Below, piece by piece: positions 33,111 through 40,882 of a stretch of 40,882 nucleotides of DNA; positions within the stretch are counted from its first letter, which is position 1; each line of letters starts with the position of its first letter. Position numbers and translations under genes: made by a program. Under the pieces are notes generated by a model. The model worked only from the letters and a program-made list of their open reading frames with translations, did not search any database and was not told where the DNA came from. The stretch is from DATKLL01 sp035542475. GTDB taxonomy: Bacteria > Desulfobacterota > Syntrophia > Syntrophales > UBA2185. The stretch lies in NCBI GenBank assembly GCA_035542475.1, contig DATKLL010000170.1, forward strand, positions 1 through 40,882, in the 5' to 3' direction.

Positions 33111-33794
33111 ATGGTTCCGAAAATCATTGTGGCTGTGGACGGATTAAGTTTTCAAGATGCTGAAGAAAAGGGGTGGTTTAGCAGCCTTTCAAAAGCCATT
33201 GATAAAGGCATGATATGGGGAATTAAGGTCAGCGACATCTTGTACAGCGGTGATGTCATAAATATCATCTCACGTCTGAGGAATGAATATAAGCTAAAAG
33301 TTATGGCCGACATGAAGCTTCATGACATTCCTTCCACAATGGAAAACGGCATCAGTAAATTGATTGATGCGGGTGCAGATATCGTAACAATTCATTGCGC
33401 ATCGAACTTCAGGCCCAAGAACGCCGGTCTTTTAAAGCATCTCGCAGGTGTAACGATACTTACTTCCTTCACAGATTTAGAAGTGAAATGGATCTATGAA
33501 AGAACTGCAGAAGATATTGTGAAGGCTTTTTCAAATATCGCTCTAATGAATAGTTACGAATATATCTTCTGTTCTGTCAAAGACTTGAATTATCTCCAGG
33601 ATAACCCGTTAAAGAAGATCTGTTCAGGAATAAGACCTGCATGGTATCAGGACAGACATGATCAAGTTAAAATTTCTTCCTTGAAAGAAGCAGTCAGAAT
33701 GGAAACTGACTTCATTGCCATTGGCAGGCCAATTACTCAATCAAGCAATATTATAGAAACTATAGAAAAAATATATTCGGAAATCAATCAGTAG
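33111..33794 (+). CDS. pyrF: Orotidine 5'-phosphate decarboxylase
   Basis: Final step of UMP synthesis: decarboxylation of OMP. The 227-residue TIM-barrel protein has KIIVAVDG at the N-terminus, the first catalytic lysine in WGIKVSDIL, the catalytic DxKxxD motif in MADMKLHDIPST, IVTIHCAS, and the phosphate-binding ends GIRPAW and AIGRPITQS. The start is the ATG at 33111, with GGAG 6 nt upstream; an in-frame start at 33078 lacks one. The sequence between the catalytic motif and GIRP is somewhat diverged from E. coli PyrF, but all hallmark residues are present. It stands alone, convergent with the SpoIID gene. Another OMPDC-superfamily activity is possible but less likely. Confidence 0.88.
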   Translation: MVPKIIVAVDGLSFQDAEEKGWFSSLSKAIDKGMIWGIKVSDILYSGDVINIISRLRNEYKLKVMADMKLHDIPSTMENGISKLIDAGADIVTIHCASNFRPKNAGLLKHLAGVTILTSFTDLEVKWIYERTAEDIVKAFSNIALMNSYEYIFCSVKDLNYLQDNPLKKICSGIRPAWYQDRHDQVKISSLKEAVRMETDFIAIGRPITQSSNIIETIEKIYSEINQ

Positions 33795-33829
33795 TAGACT
33801 GACCTAGAGATTAACTTAAAATCAAAAGG

Positions 33830-35449
33830 TCATCTGATCTCCACACCTTGATAGTAATGTTTCAGGATATCACTATAGGAATATCCTTCGTTGGCCATAA
33901 CGTTAGCACCCCACTGACTCATACCGACACCATGCCCGTATCCTCGTCCATCCAGGCGGATTTCATCCCCTTCCTTTACTATTGTAAATAAGGTGCTCTT
34001 GATCAACGTAGGGTCAATTCTGGTCCTGAAGTCATTACCATTCAGTATTGCCTCTTTCCCACTATGGAATATCTTGATCTTCATTATTCTGCCCGAAGGG
34101 CTGACTTCAACAGGGACAAGCTTTTCGATCGATCCTATCTCAAAGCCATTACTATTTAGAGCATTTTTGATTTTATCGAGACTCAGATACAGTGTCCACA
34201 AACAATTTGGGGCCTTCATGCTATAACCATCCCAAACCGTCTTAAGATAGGGAACATCGGTGCTCCACACACGTTTCGCATCTTCCGTCATCCCGCCGCT
34301 GTTCGCATGAAAATACGCGAGTGCAAGTTGACCGTTATAAAGAAGCACCATCCCTTTTGTTTCGTCCACAGCCTGGTTGGACCTCCCCGATTCTACCCCC
34401 GACCCTCCATAAACCTGGAATGTAGTGGCAGCAACAATGTCATAGTCCCTGTCTTTACTCTTTTCCTTTTGCTCGAGGGCTAACGTCCTCGCGGCAATTG
34501 CCTGGGCCTTCAATGCCTCCGGATGCCATTGAGGAGACATTTCCTTCGGGATGACACCGTAAAGATACTCTTCCACATCCAGGACATTAATCACATCCAT
34601 ACCGCCGCTCTTATTCTTTTGGAGCCTGATCTTCCCCCTGTAAGGATTTCCTTTCAGACCTGGATCGTAGTCATTAGTCGGAACGATAACCAGCCTATCA
34701 TCGGTATTCCTCTGGAGCTTAAATTTACCTTTGAATGAATCACTCCCTAAACTCAGCATATTATCAGACGGAACAATAACCAGTCTTTCCTGCGGTATTT
34801 CCCTGTCATTCAGCCTTATAACTCCTCCCGAAATGCCTATGGTAGCCGCTCGAACTTTGATCAGAGTTTCTCTCTCATCGCCGTCTCTTACTTCAAACCA
34901 CGATGGCGAATCCACATGGACATCCCTGATACCAGCCATAATCAAGACTCTGATAACCCCGTCTTTTGCTTTTTTAAAAGGTGTTTTTTTTTGTTTTACT
35001 GTGGGAGGGGGCTTCGAACATATTTCAACCATAAATTCTGCAGCTTCTCTTCTATACCCGTTGGGATATTTCTTGATGTACATATTGAATTGATGTAGGG
35101 CATCTTTATACCTGTTTTTTTCATATAGGATCATTCCGGAATTAAAATATGCATTCGCTGCATGTTTGCTGCTCCCGTATTTTTTTATAACAACAGTATA
35201 CCTTTCCAGTGCCCGTTCACGATCGTTCAGGAATTCGCTGTAAATATCTCCCATCTTGAGTTCTGCCCTGGCTTTCATTTCGGGATCAGGGGAAAGGTCC
35301 GAGATGTCTTGATAGGCTTTTAATGCTTCGAGATACTGCCCATCTCTGAGATACATATCCGCCTCTTCCAAAAACTGATTCGCATTATAGGCAATGCCAT
35401 CACTTGTCAAACCCAGGATGATAGTAAAAAGCAAAATAAACTGTATCAT
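33830..35449 (-). CDS. Secreted TPR-SpoIID/LytB domain protein
   Basis: 539-residue exported protein. An N-terminal signal sequence (MIQFILLFTIILGLTS) is followed by TPR/BamD-like helical repeats (about 25-150: ALKAYQDISDLSPDPEMKA, ERALERYTVVIKKYG). Then come a beta-rich region and the SpoIID/LytB catalytic domain (about 290-535). The latter has EEYLYGVIPKEMSPQWHPEALKAQ split around the conserved glutamate, ARTLALEQ, and a GYGHGVGMSQWGANVMANEG ending. SpoIID proteins are lytic transglycosylases or amidase enhancers acting on peptidoglycan, and occur in non-sporulating bacteria too. I start it at 35449 because longer in-frame starts overlap RNase P RNA. No clear ribosome site is seen. It begins about 36 nt after the 3' end of the RNA. 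Confidence 0.88.
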   Translation of the reverse strand: MIQFILLFTIILGLTSDGIAYNANQFLEEADMYLRDGQYLEALKAYQDISDLSPDPEMKARAELKMGDIYSEFLNDRERALERYTVVIKKYGSSKHAANAYFNSGMILYEKNRYKDALHQFNMYIKKYPNGYRREAAEFMVEICSKPPPTVKQKKTPFKKAKDGVIRVLIMAGIRDVHVDSPSWFEVRDGDERETLIKVRAATIGISGGVIRLNDREIPQERLVIVPSDNMLSLGSDSFKGKFKLQRNTDDRLVIVPTNDYDPGLKGNPYRGKIRLQKNKSGGMDVINVLDVEEYLYGVIPKEMSPQWHPEALKAQAIAARTLALEQKEKSKDRDYDIVAATTFQVYGGSGVESGRSNQAVDETKGMVLLYNGQLALAYFHANSGGMTEDAKRVWSTDVPYLKTVWDGYSMKAPNCLWTLYLSLDKIKNALNSNGFEIGSIEKLVPVEVSPSGRIMKIKIFHSGKEAILNGNDFRTRIDPTLIKSTLFTIVKEGDEIRLDGRGYGHGVGMSQWGANVMANEGYSYSDILKHYYQGVEIR

Positions 35450-35484
35450 GTTATTTTGTATGCCAGTGTCCGATGGATTTAATA

Positions 35485-35866
35485 GGTGTCGGACCAGATC
35501 ATAAGCCGAGTTCTGTTGCCGCCTTCTGGTCACCCTAAAGGCGGTGATGATCATTCATCTGGGACAACAGTTACCTGCTGCCTCAAGCGACACTACCCGA
35601 GAACGTCGAGCGGGCAGCTCTTGATGTTCTCCTATTCGGTCTTGCTCCGGATGGGGTTTACCAAGCTTTCCCGGTCACCCGGAAAACTGGTGAGCTCTTA
35701 CCTCGCCTTTTCACCCTTACCTGCCAATGGCAGGCGGTATATTTTCTGTGGCACTTTCCTTAGGGTCACCCCCAGTCGCCGTTAGCGACCATCCTGCCCT
35801 GTGGAGCTCGGACTTTCCTCCGACTCATAAAATCAGGTCGGCGATCATCTGATCTGCTCCAACACC
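35485..35866 (-). ncRNA. rnpB: RNase P RNA, bacterial class A
   Basis: Catalytic RNA of the ribozyme that removes tRNA 5' leaders. On the minus strand the universal blocks appear in order: GAGGAAAGTCCGAGCTCC, then ACAGGGCAG, the P8/P9 segment AGGGTGAAAAGGCGAGG, the P11/J region GGTAAACCCC and GAGCAAGACCGAATAGG, and the 3' P4 strand ACAGAACTCGGCTTAT. P1 closes between about 35866-35851 and 35495-35485 (GGTGTTGG pairs with CCGACACC, plus GATC with GGTC, with a 4-nt bulge). Exact ends are therefore uncertain by a few bases. It lies just upstream of the SpoIID gene. Confidence 0.97.
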
Positions 35867-35898
35867 TTAAAACAACCATTGAAGCTTATTTGTTTTGT

Positions 35899-35927
35899 AT
35901 TTTAGTATATTTTAGGCCAAATATCAA
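35899..35927 (-). promoter_or_regulatory. Candidate promoter for RNase P RNA
   Basis: Minus-strand TTGATA (35927-35922), a 17-nt spacer and TAAAAT (35904-35899): five of six matches at both boxes. It lies 33 nt before the estimated 5' end of the RNA, so a short leader would have to be trimmed if the end estimate is right. Confidence 0.5.
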
Positions 35928-36014
35928 ATGAGGAAATCCTAAGTATGAAACCTGAATATCCAAAATGTTTCGGATTTGAAACTCTCTGCAGCAAACTGCG
36001 AAGAATCTACGATC

Positions 36015-36040
36015 AATGAGGAACAATCATGTTCCTCATT
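36015..36040. repeat. Perfect 11-bp inverted repeat with 4-nt loop
   Basis: AATGAGGAACA and TGTTCCTCATT flank a 4-nt ATCA loop in the spacer between RNase P RNA and the RNase HI gene. No T tract follows on either strand. The flanking DNA (about 35940-36150) has no supported gene and has the look of a dispersed intergenic repeat remnant. Confidence 0.6.
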
Positions 36041-36152
36041 CGTTCGCTTGCCCCGTGGTAAGCCGAGGGAATCAGGTTCGCTGCCGTGTTCAATATTAGT
36101 TTTATAAATTTGCTTAGGATTGTGTATTTGGAATTTCGTGTTTAGATATATA

Positions 36153-36563
36153 TTAGAGCGCCTCATCAATGGCTTCATTGGCAAGCCTGTCAGCTAATTG
36201 ATTTTTACTTCTATCTATATGCTCCACAGTATAACTATCAAAACAGGATAGTAATTTTCTCACATCATTCATCAGTATCTTAAGGTTCTCATTTTTCACT
36301 TTATATTTACCGTTGATCTGATTAACCAGAAGCTCTGAATCAAGAAAGATACGCAATTTTCGGCAACGCCTGTTTAGTGCCTCTTCCAAGCCAAGAATCA
36401 GTGCTTTATACTCAGCAATATTATTTGTACATAACCCCAATGATTTTTTTTTGGCAGCGGAAATATTCCCCCCGTCATCCATCAGAACGGCTCCAGCACC
36501 GCCCTGGCCCGGGTTTCCCCTGCATGCCCCATCAGTATAAAGATTTAAAGAAAGATCAGCCAT
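36153..36563 (-). CDS. rnhA: Ribonuclease HI family protein
   Basis: 136-residue RNase H-fold protein. All four acidic catalytic positions are visible: D11 in LYTDGACRGNPGQGGAG, E51 in NIAEYKALILGLEEAL, D74 in IFLDSELLVNQI, and a late aspartate in NQLADRLANEAID. The GNPG-x-GG loop and absence of the basic protrusion place it in the short RNase HI/reverse-transcriptase-like group common in Gram-positives, archaea and delta-proteobacteria. It degrades the RNA strand of RNA-DNA hybrids. GAGG lies 5 nt before the ATG at 36563. It follows the coiled-coil zinc-ribbon gene by 100 nt, a frequent neighbourhood for this pair. Confidence 0.92.
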   Translation of the reverse strand: MADLSLNLYTDGACRGNPGQGGAGAVLMDDGGNISAAKKKSLGLCTNNIAEYKALILGLEEALNRRCRKLRIFLDSELLVNQINGKYKVKNENLKILMNDVRKLLSCFDSYTVEHIDRSKNQLADRLANEAIDEAL

Positions 36564-36663
36564 TATATCCTCGTAAAATTATGCAAATTATACATACTAT
36601 AAGCTGGACAGCCTGCCCGATGACTGCCGGCTGAGTAATATTCATAAGGTTTTCATGAAGTAG

Positions 36664-37386
36664 TCAGCCATTGGTTTTATCCTGATTAAACCAATATATA
36701 ATTCTGTTGCAGTTCGGACAGTACAGCAACTCCGCAGATCTTTGTAATTCAATATATAGTTGAGGTTGGATATTCATATGGCAACCGCCACACACTTCTT
36801 TCCATACCGATACTACAGCTAAGCCATTTCTTTTACCTTTGATGGTATTGTATTTTTTAAGAAGTTCATTACGGATCTGTTTTTTTAGATTATTACTCGT
36901 TTGCATACAATCTGAGAAATCAATCTCAAGCTGACTGATCTCTTCTTCTATCCTTTTCTTTTCCTTTTCATACTGTAATTTATAAGCATTAAAATCCTTT
37001 TCTTTTGATTTTAATCCAACCCTGGCCTGATCTAATTCCTCTAATGTGGAGATAATTTCATCTTCAGTCTCGCTGTTTTCATTTTCCATCACCTCAATCT
37101 CTTTTAAGATTGCCTGATATTCCTTGTTTGTCTTAACATCGAGAAGACGTTCCTTTGTTTTCTTAAGGGCCTCGATTCCTCTTTTTAGCTTATCTTCCTT
37201 TTCACCATGGCGCTTATTCAATTCGTCAAATTTCTTTTTGCTTTCATCCATACTTGCAGTGTGTTTTACAAAGTCCTCATCCATCTGAGCAATCTTTTCA
37301 GGCAGTTCTCTTTTTTTAACAGTTATCTTGTCCAGGCTCAGATCGAGTTTTTGAAGCTCAATTAAATATGCTAATTGTTTGTCCAA
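36664..37386 (-). CDS. Coiled-coil protein with C-terminal C4 zinc ribbon (COG1579/CT398 type)
   Basis: 240-residue protein. Residues 1-170 are a long antiparallel coiled coil rich in K/E (for example GIEALKKTKERLLDVKTNKE, then EIEVMENENSETEDEI). The C-terminus is a zinc ribbon with CGGC and CPNC knuckles (KEVCGGCHMNIQPQLYIE, then LLYCPNCNRIIYW). This is the zf-RING_7 family; the Chlamydia member CT398 interacts with sigma-54 and secretion components, so a regulatory or scaffold role is possible. It is close to rpoD here, but separated by a tRNA and a terminator. The start is a TTG at 37386, with an AGGGAAG site 4 nt upstream. Confidence 0.88.
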   Translation of the reverse strand: MDKQLAYLIELQKLDLSLDKITVKKRELPEKIAQMDEDFVKHTASMDESKKKFDELNKRHGEKEDKLKRGIEALKKTKERLLDVKTNKEYQAILKEIEVMENENSETEDEIISTLEELDQARVGLKSKEKDFNAYKLQYEKEKKRIEEEISQLEIDFSDCMQTSNNLKKQIRNELLKKYNTIKGKRNGLAVVSVWKEVCGGCHMNIQPQLYIELQRSAELLYCPNCNRIIYWFNQDKTNG

Positions 37387-37462
37387 GAATCTTCCCTTTC
37401 GTCCTAACTTAAATGACTGGTGGTCACGGCTGCAAATACATCTCCGGAATCAAACATATACC

Positions 37463-37493
37463 AAAAAAAATGCACCAACATGTGGTGCATTTT
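37463..37493 (-). terminator. Intrinsic terminator after rpoD-tRNA
   Basis: A perfect 11-bp stem (37467-37477 with 37483-37493; core TGCACCA/TGGTGCA) with a 5-nt loop. On the minus strand it ends in eight T residues (37470-37463), partly overlapping the stem. It lies about 157 nt beyond the tRNA gene and before the zinc-ribbon gene. On the plus strand only four T follow, so it is chiefly a minus-strand terminator. Confidence 0.8.
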
Positions 37494-37649
37494 CTCTAAG
37501 GATATTTCTTTTCTGATCCCCTATTGAATTATTTGCAGGTATCTTTTCGTAACACATACAATCCTTACTTTGGTAAGAGTTTCTACAAAACATAATGCAA
37601 CTTGACCTTTGCTCGGTATACCCGACCTTTTGGCCTTCGAATTATATGA

Positions 37650-37722
37650 TGGGCCCACCTGGGTTCGAACCAGGGACCTACCGGTTATGAGCCGGTGGCT
37701 CTTCCAATTGAGCTATGGGCCC
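37650..37722 (-). tRNA. tRNA with anticodon CAU (probably Ile2, otherwise elongator Met)
   Basis: 73-nt cloverleaf on the minus strand: a 7-bp acceptor stem GGGCCCA/TGGGCCC, D arm GCTCAATTGGAAGAGC, a 5-bp anticodon stem ACCGG/CCGGT with loop CTCATAA (anticodon CAT), a 5-nt variable loop and T arm CCTGGTTCGAACCCAGG. CCA is not encoded, so CCA addition is needed. The perfect 1-72 pair excludes initiator tRNA. C4-G69 and C5-G68 pairs and a GGCTCATAACC anticodon arm fit tRNA-Ile2, whose C34 is changed to lysidine by TilS, better than elongator Met. That choice rests on recalled identity rules. It sits 74 nt after the rpoD stop, possibly co-transcribed. Confidence 0.95.
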
Positions 37723-37795
37723 TTCATTTTTGATGGAACTAATATCTCAGGCGCGAATGTAATTTTTATACTTATTACTCAATTCCTGTCAATAT

Positions 37796-39544
37796 TTATT
37801 TCACCGCAGGCCTGAATACTTTCCTCCTTGACGGGTTTCTTAATTTCCTTACCGTGTTCGTTTCCATCTGTTTGTTTCGCTCCCTGTTGATCTCTAAATG
37901 ACTTTTTTCCCTCTCCGATGAATAATCGACTCTTTCGCTGATTCCAAATCGCATCCTAAGCACTTTTTCTTCTCTCGGCGTTAATGTCGATAATATTTTT
38001 CTCGTCTGCTCCGCAAGATTCATACTTATTGTGGCTTCCGAAGGAGAGATAATCTTTTTATCAACTATAAAGTCACCCAAATGACTATCCTCTTCTTCGC
38101 CTATAGGCGTCTCCAGGGATATGGGTTCTTTGGCAATCTTTAAAACTTTCCTCACTTTCTCCAGAGGATACTCCATCTTATTCGCAATCTCCTCAGGATT
38201 AGGTTCCCTGCCCAATTCCTGCACCAGGTAACGCGACGTTCTAATCAGTTTGTTTATTGTTTCAATCATATGCACGGGAATTCTAATGGTTCTTGCCTGG
38301 TCAGCAATCGCCCTCGTTATTGCCTGTCTGATCCACCATGTAGCATAAGTAGAAAATTTATATCCCCGTTGATATTCAAATTTATCAACAGCCTTCATCA
38401 GACCGATATTCCCTTCCTGAATCAGATCCAGAAACTGTAATCCTCTACTCGTATACTTTTTGGCAATGCTGACAACCAACCGGAGATTTGCTTCAACCAG
38501 TTTTCTCTTAGCTCTCTCCGCCCTTCTTTCCCCCTTCTCAATGGAGGTTACCACCTTCTTCAAAGCTGAGAAAGAAAGTTCCGTTTCTTGAGCAATTACG
38601 GCTGCCTTCTTTTTTGCCTCCTTTATAGCAGCTTCACATTCTTTTAACTTCTGTATAGATATTCTTGTATCTTTATCTATTACACGGCTGGCAGGTAACT
38701 TCTTCACTCTCGCCCATGCTTTTTCCATCTCCTTAATGGTCAATCCAGTTTCTTCCTTACATCTGCTTATTCTATTTTCCGCTTCTTCTCCCTCCGCCAC
38801 ATAATTCTTGAGCTTCGAGACCATTCTTTCTATCTGCCGTTTACTAAACTTGACTTTTCTGCACAGGCGAATAATGTTTTTCGTATTTTTTTCAAGTTCC
38901 TCCTCGGCAACACTTTTTTCTTTCTTCTTAATGTTCTTTGATTTAAGCTTTTTCTTAAGGTTGTCATTCTTCCTGTCTAAAGCAGTTATTCTGTCAATCA
39001 GCTTTAAGACCCGCTCCTTATGCATATCTTCTTCAACAAAACCATCTTCATCCTCAAGATTGGCTACAATACTCTTTATGCGGACGTCACCGCTCTTCAA
39101 TTTTACTCCAATGTCCACCACATCCTTAACTGATGCTGCTATACCAAAGATGGAGTCCATAACCTCCTTCTCTCCCTCTTCGATCTTTTTTGCGATCTCG
39201 ACTTCTCCTTCCCTGGAGAGCAGGGATACAAGCCCCATCTCACGAAGGTACATCTTTACCGGATCGCCGGTCTTTCCGACAGTAGCCATCAGATCAAGAA
39301 TATCTTCTTCTTTAACCGCCATCCTTTCATCCGTAACCTTCTTAACGACAAGCTTTTCCCCTTTGTCCGTATCAATAATATCTATATTTTTCTCACCGAA
39401 GAGCATGATGATATCATCTATCTGATCGGAAGATACGATATCAGAAGGCAGCAAATCATTAACATCATCATAGGTTAAAAACCCTTTCGATTCGCCCAAT
39501 GACACCAACTTTTTAAATTCTTCTGATTCTATTTCTTTTCCCAT
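37796..39544 (-). CDS. rpoD: Primary sigma factor RpoD (sigma-70), with altered region 4.2
   Basis: 582-residue housekeeping sigma factor. Region 1.1 lies at about 1-80. Region 1.2 starts GDPVKMYLREMGLVSLLSRE. A large lysine-rich non-conserved region runs from about 130 to 340. Region 2 includes LRLVVSIAKKYTSRGLQFLD, GLMKAVDKFEYQRGYKFSTY and ATWWIRQAITRAIADQ. Region 3 and LTPREEKVLRMRFGI of region 4.1 are normal. In the region 4.2 helix-turn-helix (residues about 541-565) the near-universal TLEEVG becomes SSEREK, and TRERIRQIEAKAL becomes NRERNKQMETNTV; the R-E-R and Q-x-E residues stay. The alignment keeps its length. GGAG lies 7 nt before the ATG. It follows dnaG by 45 nt, the classical macromolecular-synthesis order. 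Confidence 0.95.
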   Translation of the reverse strand: MGKEIESEEFKKLVSLGESKGFLTYDDVNDLLPSDIVSSDQIDDIIMLFGEKNIDIIDTDKGEKLVVKKVTDERMAVKEEDILDLMATVGKTGDPVKMYLREMGLVSLLSREGEVEIAKKIEEGEKEVMDSIFGIAASVKDVVDIGVKLKSGDVRIKSIVANLEDEDGFVEEDMHKERVLKLIDRITALDRKNDNLKKKLKSKNIKKKEKSVAEEELEKNTKNIIRLCRKVKFSKRQIERMVSKLKNYVAEGEEAENRISRCKEETGLTIKEMEKAWARVKKLPASRVIDKDTRISIQKLKECEAAIKEAKKKAAVIAQETELSFSALKKVVTSIEKGERRAERAKRKLVEANLRLVVSIAKKYTSRGLQFLDLIQEGNIGLMKAVDKFEYQRGYKFSTYATWWIRQAITRAIADQARTIRIPVHMIETINKLIRTSRYLVQELGREPNPEEIANKMEYPLEKVRKVLKIAKEPISLETPIGEEEDSHLGDFIVDKKIISPSEATISMNLAEQTRKILSTLTPREEKVLRMRFGISERVDYSSEREKSHLEINRERNKQMETNTVRKLRNPSRRKVFRPAVK

Positions 39545-39589
39545 ATGTTTTCTCCAGGCGCCTTATTCAAAATAAAAAATATATTCCTT

Positions 39590-40882
39590 TTATGATAATG
39601 TTTTTTCTTCCCTTAATAATCTTTCTTTTTCCTCTAAAAGTTTTTTACACAATTCATTATTACCGGATTCCTCAGCCTTTCTAATTGCCGTTTTCAAAAT
39701 CCCGCTTTTTTCTTTATACCACTTCCGTTTAATCTGTTTCATCGCATCCATGATAACGCGATTTACAATCCCTTCATCATAGGGATTTTCATCGATCATC
39801 TTTTTAAGCATCTTCTGTTTAATAATTTCATTGTCAATGTTCTGTATGAAAATAGATGTATCAAAACCTGCCGAACCTTCCTTTTCAAAGGAATCTTTCA
39901 GTTTTTCTGCGAGTGATTTTAAATTTGCACTCATAAAATAATCGAGGATATCCCCTTGGCAAATTTCAGGAATCTTACGAGGGTATTCCAGCATGATATG
40001 TATAAGGCTTAACTCTACTATGTCAATTTCCATGTCCCGTTCTGTTGATGTTCCTGTCGTTTTTCCGCTCGCTACTTTTAATGCCTGATTAACTTCTTTC
40101 ATCAAAAGTTCCTGATTTAAACCTAACTTTTCCGACACTCTTTTTATGAACAACTCCCTCTCATTTATGCCATCAATATTGATAATAAAAGAGAGGGCTT
40201 CTTTCAGAGCATCCCTTTTTTCCTCGACGGTGGCTACTTTTCCGATAAAATTTTCAATATAGTAGTCGACCATAGACTGAGCGCGGTCTATAATCGCCAT
40301 GAAGGCTTCTCTTCCATACGTTGTTACATATTTATCCGGATCATAACCATCCGGAAGCACTACGGCCTTTGCACGCACATTCCCGGAAAGAAACAGTTCA
40401 ATACTCCGCGCCAGGGCCTTTTTACCCGCAACATCAGGATCGAATACCGCAACCACCTGCCCAGTGTACCGCCTTATAAGATCAACATGGTCCCGTGTCA
40501 GCGCCGTCCCGAGTGTGGCAATAACATTCCTGATGCCTGAATCCCATAGGGTGATTAAATCAAAATACCCTTCGACAAGGATGACGTATCCTTTCTTGCG
40601 AATGTCTTCCTTCGTTCGGTTCAGACCATAGAGATTTTTCCCCTTGATGTATACGGGTGATTCGGAAGTATTCAAATATTTAGGTTCGCCATCCCCGAGA
40701 ATCCTGCCTCCAAAGGCAACAACTTTACCACCGACATCCTCAATAGGGAAAACTAATCTTCCCCGGAACCTGTCGTAAAAAGACCCGCTTCCATTTGTTT
40801 TTGGAATTATCAGACCCGCCTGTTCAACCAGCTTCAAGGAAACTTTTGCCTTTTCAAAATATTCCTTAAGGTGCCTCCACCC
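39590..40882 (-). CDS. dnaG: DNA primase DnaG, 3' part (5' end outside window)
   Basis: Synthesises RNA primers for replication at the fork with DnaB. The frame is open to the right edge of the window. Codons beyond an in-frame TTG at 40837 still read as primase (a GWRHLKEYFEKAKVS segment), so the gene is cut by the window, not short. The visible 430 residues contain the end of the N-terminal polymerase region (FYDRFRGRLVFPIEDVGGKV, GEPKYLNTSESPVY) and the TOPRIM core, with VILVEGYFDLI and VVAVFDPDVAGKKAL. The helicase-interacting C-terminal helices follow. The zinc-binding domain is off-window. rpoD follows after 45 nt. Confidence 0.96.
   Translation of the reverse strand, partial: GWRHLKEYFEKAKVSLKLVEQAGLIIPKTNGSGSFYDRFRGRLVFPIEDVGGKVVAFGGRILGDGEPKYLNTSESPVYIKGKNLYGLNRTKEDIRKKGYVILVEGYFDLITLWDSGIRNVIATLGTALTRDHVDLIRRYTGQVVAVFDPDVAGKKALARSIELFLSGNVRAKAVVLPDGYDPDKYVTTYGREAFMAIIDRAQSMVDYYIENFIGKVATVEEKRDALKEALSFIINIDGINERELFIKRVSEKLGLNQELLMKEVNQALKVASGKTTGTSTERDMEIDIVELSLIHIMLEYPRKIPEICQGDILDYFMSANLKSLAEKLKDSFEKEGSAGFDTSIFIQNIDNEIIKQKMLKKMIDENPYDEGIVNRVIMDAMKQIKRKWYKEKSGILKTAIRKAEESGNNELCKKLLEEKERLLREEKTLS

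Noticed and set aside
35450..35554. N-terminal extension of the SpoIID-domain protein
   Set aside because: These codons overlap the 3' part of RNase P RNA, and the signal peptide starts at 35449.
35939..36184. 81-codon frame on the minus strand near rnhA
   Set aside because: It overlaps the rnhA 3' end, has no recognisable domain and lies in repeat-like intergenic sequence.
37609..37815. 68-codon plus-strand frame across the tRNA
   Set aside because: It is the antisense reading of the tRNA gene, a common artefact.
37850..37924. Diversity-generating-retroelement target in rpoD region 4.2
   Set aside because: Several AAC codons drew attention, but there is no template copy, reverse transcriptase or accessory gene in the window, and a sigma factor is an implausible target.

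Overview
The window looks like a chromosomal segment from a Gram-negative, probably anaerobic bacterium of the former Deltaproteobacteria (Desulfobacterota, Syntrophia-like). That is an inference. It rests on a siroheme-decarboxylase-type AsnC protein next to hemL, an MglA/roadblock gene set next to a GspE/PilB-type ATPase, a DRG-like TGS GTPase, and moderate G+C with AT-rich spacers. No transposase, integrase, phage gene or CRISPR array was found. Most of the window is housekeeping, with one accessory-looking block at about 23.1-32.3 kb.

Layout. 1-2.7 kb (+): the 3' end of a UDP-glucuronate decarboxylase, a eukaryote-like UDP-glucose dehydrogenase and an LhgO-type FAD oxidase. 2.7-9.8 kb (-): a ten-gene run, argS, a SPOR protein, ffh, rpsP, khpA, rimM, trmD, rplS, rnhB, yraN. 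10.05-12.04 kb (-): a short RmlA-type nucleotidyltransferase, a RmlC-like cupin and the prepilin peptidase pilD, closed by a clear intrinsic terminator. 12.25-16.6 kb: ribD (+), a COG2509 flavoprotein (-), an orphan NusG/RfaH paralogue (+) and an RNase Z-like hydrolase (-). 16.75-23.06 kb (+): a DRG-like GTPase, a small GGQ release-factor-like protein, a siroheme decarboxylase subunit, hemL, then UDP-glucuronate 4-epimerase, gmd and fcl for nucleotide sugars.

23.3-32.25 kb is the most interesting part. A GAF-GspE/PilB-like ATPase (+) converges, through a bidirectional terminator, on a leftward cluster. In transcription order the cluster holds a DUF4388-roadblock fusion, a stand-alone paralogue of its roadblock half, a 60-residue protein, a 405-nt hairpin-rich spacer, a MglB-like roadblock protein, a MglA-like GTPase, a protein with three N-terminal repeats, a 55-residue zinc ribbon and a single-pass membrane protein with a DUF3426-like domain. 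The set resembles the small-GTPase modules that control polarity and type IV pili in Myxococcus, but its effector proteins are unfamiliar to me.

32.25-33.1 kb is a long AT-rich spacer with no convincing gene. It is followed by pyrF (+), a secreted TPR-SpoIID protein (-), RNase P RNA (-), an RNase HI family gene (-), a coiled-coil zinc-ribbon protein (-), a tRNA with anticodon CAU (-), rpoD (-) and the 3' part of dnaG (-), which runs off the end. The rpoD product is unusual in the DNA-binding helix-turn-helix of region 4.2.
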